Of a stretch of 6,352 nt of DNA, positions 1-5,162 are shown in pieces (positions within the stretch are counted from its first letter, which is position 1; every line of letters starts with the position of its first letter). This stretch comes from Chloroflexota bacterium (lineage in GTDB: Bacteria > Chloroflexota > Dehalococcoidia > Dehalococcoidales > WRFJ01): assembly GCA_009778865.1 (NCBI GenBank), contig WRFJ01000058.1:1-6352 (forward strand), in the 5' to 3' direction. The notes beneath the pieces are model-generated. The model saw only the letters and a program-made list of their open reading frames with translations, ran no database searches and was not told the DNA's origin. Made by a program: the position numbers and the translations under genes.

Positions 1-1
1 C

Positions 2-739
2 GGGAACCATTTTCAGTTTATCGCCGGCCCGTGTTCCGTGGAATCCGAAAAGCAAATCGTGGAAATTGCGCTCGCCGTTCAAAAAGCGGGAGCAACGATA
101 CTACGCGGCGGAGCTTTTAAGCCAAGGACTTCGCCGTATTCGTTTCAGGGGCTTGGCGGCACGGGAATCGAACTTCTGCTTAAAGCGTCTGCTGAAACCG
201 GTATGCCGGTTGTCAGTGAAATAATGAGCGTCAAGCATTTGGATTTGTTCGACAAAATCGACATTTTGCAGATAGGCGCGAGAAATATGCAAAATTTTGA
301 ACTGCTTAAAGAAGTGGGAAAGCTTAAAAAGCCCGTATTGCTGAAACGGGGACTGTCGAGTACTATCGAGGAATGGCTGATGAGCGCGGAGTACATCATG
401 TCGGAAGGGAACGAGGAAGTTATACTTTGCGAACGCGGCATTCGCACGTTTGAAACAGCTACCCGCAACACCCTAGACCTTTCGGCCATCCCAGTTTTAA
501 AAGAGCTAACTCACCTGCCAATCATCGTAGACCCCAGCCATGCCACCGGTTATGCCCGTTTTGTTAAACCGATGTCTTTAGCCTCAGTGGCTGCCGGAGC
601 TGACGGCCTTATTATTGAAGTTCATAATAACCCGGCGGCTGCTCTTTGTGACGGCCCCCAGTCTATTACGACAGAAGCTTTCCAAAATCTTTCGGAAGAT
701 ATTGACAAATTGGTATGCGCCATGAAAACATTGCATTAA
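2..739 (+). CDS. aroF: 3-deoxy-7-phosphoheptulonate (DAHP) synthase, type I-beta, 5'-truncated
   Basis: It catalyses the first shikimate-pathway step, condensing PEP with erythrose-4-phosphate to DAHP in the cytosol. The reading frame is open from base 2 and holds 245 residues to TAA at 737-739. The GTG at 38 is only an internal Val codon, because the upstream bases encode the family motif IAGPCSVES. Numbering from the first codon seen, the likely metal ligands are Cys11, His180 (in DPSHATG), Glu206 (in IIEVH) and Asp217 (in CDGPQS). The PEP-binding K-P-R lies at 40-42, GARN at 92-95 and ERGIRTFE at 144-151. The N-terminus is missing, so a regulatory or fused N-terminal domain cannot be judged. 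tyrA follows after 14 bases. Oddity: codon use and G/C strand balance change near 450-480 (see findings). The family call is secure. Confidence 0.96.
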   Translation, partial: GNHFQFIAGPCSVESEKQIVEIALAVQKAGATILRGGAFKPRTSPYSFQGLGGTGIELLLKASAETGMPVVSEIMSVKHLDLFDKIDILQIGARNMQNFELLKEVGKLKKPVLLKRGLSSTIEEWLMSAEYIMSEGNEEVILCERGIRTFETATRNTLDLSAIPVLKELTHLPIIVDPSHATGYARFVKPMSLASVAAGADGLIIEVHNNPAAALCDGPQSITTEAFQNLSEDIDKLVCAMKTLH

Positions 740-743
740 GGAG
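738..743 (+). promoter_or_regulatory. Ribosome binding site of tyrA
   Basis: AAGGAG overlaps the aroF stop codon and ends 10 bases before the ATG at 754. It decides the tyrA start. An in-frame ATG at 715 lies inside aroF, has no comparable site, and would add 13 residues ahead of the conserved nucleotide-binding start. Confidence 0.8.
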
Positions 744-753
744 AGAGAAACCT

Positions 754-1590
754 ATGAAAAAAACTATCGGCATGATAGGTTTAGGTCTTATCGGCGGCTC
801 TATGGCTAAAGCTATAAAGCAAAATACCGGCCATACGGTTTACGGCCTGGATAAAAATCCCAAAACCGTTAACAGTGCTTTAGAGCAAAAGACTATTGAT
901 GCCTTTTTAAGTGATCAAAACCTTAAAGATTGTGATATTATAATTTTAGCTCTCTACCCACGTGATACTATGCAATACGTTAAGGATAATCTGCTTAAGA
1001 TGAAAAAAGGTGCTGTTATTATCGACAGTGCCGGTGTAAAAAGCCGCATATGTCAAGAGTTATCAGGACTGGCTGCTAGTAACGGCCTTTATTTTGTGGG
1101 CGGCCACCCTATGGCCGGCACAGAAAAATCTGGCTATGAGCATGCGCATGCTCATCTTTTTGACGGCGCTACTATGATTATCTGCTGCGATGAACATACA
1201 AATATTGTAGCTATAAAGACTGCTGAGCTTTTGTTTAAGAGTATGGGATTTTTAAATATCACTGTTACCACTGCCGAAGAGCACGATAAAATAATTGCCT
1301 TTACTTCCCAGTTAGCTCATATTGTCTCCAGCGCCTACATCAAAAGCCCTACCGCCCTAAACCAAAGTGGGTTTTCGGCTGGCAGTTATAAAGACTTGAC
1401 CCGCGTAGCCAGCTTAAATGAAACGATGTGGACCGAGCTATTTTTAGAAAATAAGGAACACCTTATTGCCGAAATAGAGGGTATTATAGTGCGTCTAGCA
1501 GAATACCAAGAGGCTCTTAAGGCAAACGATCGAAAAAGCCTGCAGTACCTTTTGCAAAAAGGCCGGGAAGCTAAAGAAAAAATTGGTTAA
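754..1590 (+). CDS. tyrA: Prephenate dehydrogenase
   Basis: It oxidatively decarboxylates prephenate to 4-hydroxyphenylpyruvate, the tyrosine branch, probably with NAD+. The 278-residue product starts at the ATG behind AAGGAG. The N-terminal Rossmann fold shows GLGLIGGS at 9-16 and DSAGVK at 91-96. The catalytic segment GGHPMAGTEKSG is at 117-128, with the family's catalytic His at 119. SQLAH at 185-189 supplies the second conserved His, and R217 in DLTRVAS matches the substrate-binding Arg of this family. The C-terminal half is the helical dimerisation domain. No ACT domain follows, unlike the longer Bacillus subtilis enzyme, so direct tyrosine feedback through ACT is not expected. Arogenate use cannot be excluded from sequence. 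The H-A-H-A-H run at 130-134 is encoded by a perfect DNA palindrome. aroB begins 13 bases downstream. Confidence 0.95.
   Translation: MKKTIGMIGLGLIGGSMAKAIKQNTGHTVYGLDKNPKTVNSALEQKTIDAFLSDQNLKDCDIIILALYPRDTMQYVKDNLLKMKKGAVIIDSAGVKSRICQELSGLAASNGLYFVGGHPMAGTEKSGYEHAHAHLFDGATMIICCDEHTNIVAIKTAELLFKSMGFLNITVTTAEEHDKIIAFTSQLAHIVSSAYIKSPTALNQSGFSAGSYKDLTRVASLNETMWTELFLENKEHLIAEIEGIIVRLAEYQEALKANDRKSLQYLLQKGREAKEKIG
1136..1155. repeat. 20-bp perfect palindrome inside tyrA
   Basis: ATGAGCATGCGCATGCTCAT equals its own reverse complement, with 10-base arms and no spacer. It lies in frame and encodes most of the E-H-A-H-A-H stretch, where alternating His and Ala codons create part of the symmetry. Whether it binds protein or is a codon accident is unknown. 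Confidence 0.9.
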
Positions 1591-1603
1591 AATGGTCATA
1601 TAA

Positions 1604-2641
1604 ATGCAGACTATAGAAATTAATGTTTCCAAAAAATACCCGGTGGTTATCGGTAAAGATCTCTTAACTAAAAGCGGTCTGCTTACCGGCAGTTATGTTG
1701 CCCCCTGCCGCATGGTGCTGGTAAGCGACGATAATGTAGCCCCTTTATATGCCCAAACCGTTAAAGAGTCCTATCAGCAAGCAGGTTATGCAGTGGAAAT
1801 CTTTACCTTCCCTAGCGGAGAAGAACAAAAAACTCTAGATACCGTACAGCGTCTCTTAAACTTTTTAGCTCAAAAAGAGATTACCCGCGGTGACTTGCTA
1901 GTAGCTTTAGGCGGCGGCGTTACCGGTGACTTAAGCGGTTTTGCTGCGGCCATCTATCTGAGAGGTATACGCTGGATTCAGATACCCACCACTTTACTGG
2001 CTGCTGTAGATGCTTCTGTAGGCGGTAAAACCGGCGTAGATTTGCCGTCCGGTAAAAATCTGGTGGGAGCTTTTTACCAGCCCAATGCCGTTTTTTGCGA
2101 TGTAAAAACCTTTGACACTCTGCCCCCTAAAGTTTATGCCGACGGCATTTGTGAAGTAATTAAATACGGCTGTATCAGCAGCAGTACCCTTTTTAACACT
2201 CTTTTACAGGATAATATCAGTAAAAATATTGAAGATGTAGTAGCCTGCTGCGTAGACATTAAACGCCAAATTGTAGAACAGGATGAATACGACAGCGCCC
2301 TGCGTCAAATACTAAATTTCGGTCATACTGCCGGCCATGCCATTGAACGTCTTAGCAACTACACTGTCTCTCACGGGCAAGCTGTGGCCATGGGCATGAA
2401 GATTATGACCGCAGATAATCCGCAAATAACTAAACTCTTAGACCTGGTTTTTCAAAAATACAATATAGATGCTTCCTGCCCCTATTCGGCAGACCAATTG
2501 GCTCAAGCAGCTGCAACCGATAAAAAACGCAGCGGCTCTGCTATTACTTTAGTAACTTTAGAGAAAATAGGTAAAGCTATCCTGCAAAAAATCCCGCTAA
2601 CCGACCTTAGAGACGTTTTTGCCAAGGGGCTAAGCGTATAA
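1604..2641 (+). CDS. aroB: 3-dehydroquinate synthase
   Basis: It cyclises DAHP to 3-dehydroquinate with catalytic NAD+ and a divalent metal. The 345-residue product has the NAD-binding GGGVTGDLSGF at 103-113, then IPTTLLAAVDASVGGKTG at 127-144, and GKNLVGAFYQP at 150-160. The metal ligands of the family are visible as Glu184 (GICEVIKYG), His241 (NFGHTAGHAIE) and His257 (SHGQAVAMGM). DKKRSG at 306-311 is the late conserved basic motif. The segment after SHGQAVAMGM is about a dozen residues shorter than usual, which explains a length just under the common 350-365. The ATG at 1604 is the only sensible start: an ATG at 1592 meets a stop after three codons. No strong Shine-Dalgarno precedes it, so it may rely on ribosomes finishing tyrA 13 bases upstream. 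aroA starts one base after the stop. Confidence 0.96.
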   Translation: MQTIEINVSKKYPVVIGKDLLTKSGLLTGSYVAPCRMVLVSDDNVAPLYAQTVKESYQQAGYAVEIFTFPSGEEQKTLDTVQRLLNFLAQKEITRGDLLVALGGGVTGDLSGFAAAIYLRGIRWIQIPTTLLAAVDASVGGKTGVDLPSGKNLVGAFYQPNAVFCDVKTFDTLPPKVYADGICEVIKYGCISSSTLFNTLLQDNISKNIEDVVACCVDIKRQIVEQDEYDSALRQILNFGHTAGHAIERLSNYTVSHGQAVAMGMKIMTADNPQITKLLDLVFQKYNIDASCPYSADQLAQAAATDKKRSGSAITLVTLEKIGKAILQKIPLTDLRDVFAKGLSV

Positions 2642-2642
2642 C

Positions 2643-3818
2643 ATGGATATTAAAATTACCCCTCAAAAACTATCGGGCAGTATTAAAGCAACACCTTCCA
2701 AATCCTATGCTCATCGTCTCTTTTTGGCTGCTGCTTTAGCCGATAAACCGACTTTAATATATTGCCCAAGCTTGTCTAAGGACACAGAAGCCACACTTTG
2801 TGCTATTACGGCTTTGGGAGCTAAAGCAGAGCAAATAAATGGCAAACAAATTAAGATAACGCCCATTAAAAACCGTCAAATTGCAAAGGCCGATATTTTC
2901 TGCGGTGAAAGTGGTACTACCGCTAGACTTATCCTGCCTATTGCCGCTTCTCTTTGTCAAAAAGCTACCGTAAGCGGCCAAGGCAGTCTTTTAAGCCGAC
3001 CCCTGGCCGCCCTTTGTAAGGCTTTAGAAAATAACGGCTGTTCTTTTAATGCACACACCCTGCCCATAACGTTAACAGGAACATTAAACCCGGGTAATTA
3101 CCAGATCATAGGCAACGAAAGCTCACAGTACATCTCCGGACTGCTTTTGGCCTTACCATTGTTAACCGATAGCAGCCGCATTACGCTTACTACTCCTTTG
3201 GAATCTGTGGGCTATGTTGATATTACTCTTGATGTACTTAAGCAATTTGATGCTAAAATAGAAGGAATGTATGATATCCCGGGCAACCAAATATATCGTT
3301 CACCTGGCAAGGCAACTGTAGAAGGCGACTGGTCAAACGCCGCCTTTTGGCTGGCTGCCGGTGTAAAAGTAAGCGGTTTAGACTCTCTTTCTTGTCAAAA
3401 AGACCGCTTCTTTGAGCAAATTAAAGATCAATCCGATATAGACGCCATTGACGTTCCCGATTTAGTGCCTATACTAGCTGTCTATGCCGCCAGTAAGCAT
3501 ACTGTTACTAGAATAAATAATATCGGCCGTTTACGTTTAAAAGAAAGTAACCGTATTGAAACTGTCGGTAATATGCTGAAAGCTTTAGGAACTAAAATTA
3601 AAACTGACCAAAATGAAATTATAATTTACGGTCAAGGCTTTCTTAGCGGCGGAGTAGTTAACGGATCTAACGACCACCGTATCGTTATGGCCGCAGCTAT
3701 TGCCTCTACTTTCTGCAATAAGCCAGTTATTATTACCGGTACGCAGGCAGTAGATAAATCGTATCCCAGTTTTTTTAAAGATTTTCAAATGTTAGGAGGA
3801 AAGTTTGATGTCCTCTAG
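2643..3818 (+). CDS. aroA: 3-phosphoshikimate 1-carboxyvinyltransferase (EPSP synthase)
   Basis: It transfers the enolpyruvyl group of PEP to shikimate-3-phosphate, giving EPSP. The product is 391 residues, shorter than the 427 of Escherichia coli but normal for the clostridial type. Substrate-binding K20, S21 and R25 lie in PSKSYAHR. CGESGTTAR at 87-95 is the PEP/glyphosate loop, keeping the Gly equivalent to E. coli G96 (G91) and the Arg equivalent to R100 (R95). S160-S161-Q162 match the S3P-binding S-S-Q. D273 in PDLVPILA is the likely catalytic Asp, with K300-E301 and R304 in RLKESNRI. NDHRIVMAA at 343-351 and K372 complete the site. AAGGGG at 2624-2629, 13 bases before the ATG, is a weak ribosome site, and the aroB stop is one base away. 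The end overlaps aroC by 11 bases. Leu96 replaces the usual Pro after the loop Arg. Confidence 0.96.
   Translation: MDIKITPQKLSGSIKATPSKSYAHRLFLAAALADKPTLIYCPSLSKDTEATLCAITALGAKAEQINGKQIKITPIKNRQIAKADIFCGESGTTARLILPIAASLCQKATVSGQGSLLSRPLAALCKALENNGCSFNAHTLPITLTGTLNPGNYQIIGNESSQYISGLLLALPLLTDSSRITLTTPLESVGYVDITLDVLKQFDAKIEGMYDIPGNQIYRSPGKATVEGDWSNAAFWLAAGVKVSGLDSLSCQKDRFFEQIKDQSDIDAIDVPDLVPILAVYAASKHTVTRINNIGRLRLKESNRIETVGNMLKALGTKIKTDQNEIIIYGQGFLSGGVVNGSNDHRIVMAAAIASTFCNKPVIITGTQAVDKSYPSFFKDFQMLGGKFDVL
3794..3799 (+). promoter_or_regulatory. Ribosome binding site of aroC
   Basis: A full AGGAGG lies inside the aroA end, 8 bases before the ATG at 3808. It favours that ATG over the in-frame TTG at 3805, which is too close to it. 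It is the strongest ribosome site in the window. Confidence 0.85.
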
Positions 3819-4881
3819 TTTCGGGGAAAAAATTAAAATTCAAATTTTCGGACAATCTCATTCGCCCAAATTAGGAGTGATTATAGACGGCCTACCGGCC
3901 GGTATAACACTTGATATGGAAAGTATCCAGGCTTTTCTGGACCGTAGGCGCGGTGGACAGGCTTATTCTACTCCCCGTGCTGAAAATGACATACCACAAA
4001 TAATTTGTGGTATAGTAGACGGCAAGACTTGCGGGGCTCCTCTTGGCGTACTTTTTGATAACCAAAATATTAAAAGCCAAGACTATGAGAATATCCGCAA
4101 TACCCCCCGCCCTTCCCATGCCGACCTAAACGCCCATATTAAATACGACGGAGCCCAGGATAAGTGCGGCGGCGGACACTTTTCCGGTCGTTTGACTCTG
4201 CCTTTTTGTTTTGCCGGGGCAATATGCTTACAGATTTTAGCCGAAAAAGGCGTTCAAATAGGAGCCCATATAGCCCAAATAAAAGATATTAAAGATACTC
4301 CTTACGATCCGGTGTCAGTAACTGCCGCATCTTTTAACCGCTCTGCTCTTCCAGTAAATAACCAAGATGCCAAAGCCATGATGATTAAAGCTGTTAGCGA
4401 TGCCGCTGATGCGGATGACTCTATAGGCGGCATCGTAGAGTGTGCCGTACTCGGCTTGCCACAAGGCTTGGGGCAGCCTATGTTTAACGGGCTAGAAAAT
4501 CAAATTGCCCAGACAGTCTTTGCCATTCCGGCCGTTAAAGGTATTGAATTCGGAGCCGGATTTGCCGCAGCTACCATGTACGGAAGCCAGCATAACGATG
4601 CCTACACTATAGAAGATAATAAAGTACTTCCTCGCACTAATCATGCCGGCGGTATTTTAGGCGGTATGAGTACCGGCCGTCCTCTTATTTTCCGCGCCGC
4701 TTTTAAACCGACTCCTTCCATTGCTAAAGAACAAGATACCGTAGATTTGCAGACTATGACTTGCGTAAAAATTAATATTAAAGGCCGTCACGACCCTTGT
4801 ATTGTCCTACGGGCGGTGCCGTGCGTGGAGGCAGCAGCAGCCATAGCTGTTATTAATTTGTGGGAGGATACGGCAATATGA
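3808..4881 (+). CDS. aroC: Chorismate synthase
   Basis: It eliminates phosphate from EPSP to make chorismate and needs reduced FMN. The 357-residue product begins MSSSFGEK at the ATG behind AGGAGG. Its first signature is FGQSHSPKLGV at 14-24, with the conserved His18. RPSHAD at 101-106 supplies the second conserved His (H104). CGGGHFSGRLT at 120-130 is the anaerobe-type version of the GGGRSSAR signature. Further family blocks are DSIGGIVEC at 204-212, PAVKGIEFGAGF at 241-252, TNHAGGILGGMSTGRP at 277-292 and GRHDPCIVLRAVP at 326-338. No flavin-reductase domain is fused, so it is probably monofunctional and dependent on an external source of reduced flavin. It overlaps aroA by 11 bases and the next gene by 4 (ATGA). 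A perfect 23-base inverted repeat sits inside its first quarter. Confidence 0.96.
   Translation: MSSSFGEKIKIQIFGQSHSPKLGVIIDGLPAGITLDMESIQAFLDRRRGGQAYSTPRAENDIPQIICGIVDGKTCGAPLGVLFDNQNIKSQDYENIRNTPRPSHADLNAHIKYDGAQDKCGGGHFSGRLTLPFCFAGAICLQILAEKGVQIGAHIAQIKDIKDTPYDPVSVTAASFNRSALPVNNQDAKAMMIKAVSDAADADDSIGGIVECAVLGLPQGLGQPMFNGLENQIAQTVFAIPAVKGIEFGAGFAAATMYGSQHNDAYTIEDNKVLPRTNHAGGILGGMSTGRPLIFRAAFKPTPSIAKEQDTVDLQTMTCVKINIKGRHDPCIVLRAVPCVEAAAAIAVINLWEDTAI
3991..4013. repeat. 23-base perfect inverted repeat inside aroC
   Basis: Arms ATACCACAAAT (3991-4001) and ATTTGTGGTAT (4003-4013) are exact reverse complements around a single A. In mRNA it could fold as a 9- or 10-pair hairpin with a 3-5 base loop. 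It is in frame and encodes roughly I-P-Q-I-I-C-G-I, so it may be fortuitous, but the symmetry is operator-like. No T run follows, so it is not a classical terminator. Confidence 0.9.
4862..4867 (+). promoter_or_regulatory. Ribosome binding site of the chorismate mutase gene
   Basis: GGGAGG within the aroC end lies 10 bases before the ATG at 4878. It shows that translation starts there and not at the in-frame GTG at 4860, which is upstream of this site. Confidence 0.8.
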
Positions 4882-5162
4882 ATACCGAACTAGTCAAAAT
4901 CCGTCAGTCTATTGACCAAATAGACGATAAGATTAAAGCACTGTTTGTAGAGCGCTTGTCTTTAGTGCACCAAATTGCCATACAAAAACAGCAAAATAAC
5001 CTGCCCGTGCTAAACGCTCTGCGCGAACAGGAAATTATTAGTCGGATAACTAAAGATAAGCCGGACCAAATAGCCGCACATATTAAAACTTTATTTGCTA
5101 CCATATTTGCGGTTTCACGCTCAAGCCAGGAATGCTTTTTAAAAAGTGCCGGTAAGCCATGA
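4878..5162 (+). CDS. aroQ: Chorismate mutase, monofunctional AroQ class
   Basis: It rearranges chorismate to prephenate, feeding TyrA and the phenylalanine branch. The 94-residue, all-helical product matches the AroQ fold of the E. coli PheA mutase domain. R9, R26, K37, R49, E50, S80 and Q84 align with E. coli R11, R28, K39, R51, E52, S84 and Q88. The position of E. coli D48 is Asn46 here, the one visible departure. There is no signal peptide, so it is cytosolic rather than a secreted AroQ-gamma enzyme, and no fused dehydratase, dehydrogenase or DAHP-synthase domain. It overlaps aroC by 4 bases (ATGA) and aroE-aroK by 4 bases (ATGA), so translation is probably coupled on both sides. The symbol means the AroQ mutase class, not type II dehydroquinase, which shares the name. 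Confidence 0.88.
   Translation: MNTELVKIRQSIDQIDDKIKALFVERLSLVHQIAIQKQQNNLPVLNALREQEIISRITKDKPDQIAAHIKTLFATIFAVSRSSQECFLKSAGKP

Noticed and set aside
101..489. Minus-strand open frames opposite aroF (similar ones lie opposite aroA, aroC, the mutase and the kinase)
   Set aside because: They lie entirely antisense to well-supported genes, show no recognisable motif, and have no independent sign of coding.
702..731. TTGACA in the aroF end as a -35 box for an internal tyrA promoter
   Set aside because: At 17-18 base spacing the candidate -10 (AAAACA or AAACAT) matches only 2-3 of 6 consensus positions, and it lies in coding sequence within a tight operon.
3893..3904. 12-bp palindrome TACCGGCCGGTA in aroC
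   Set aside because: Six-base arms are expected about once or twice by chance in a window this long, and it sits in the conserved I-D-G-L-P-A-G coding region.
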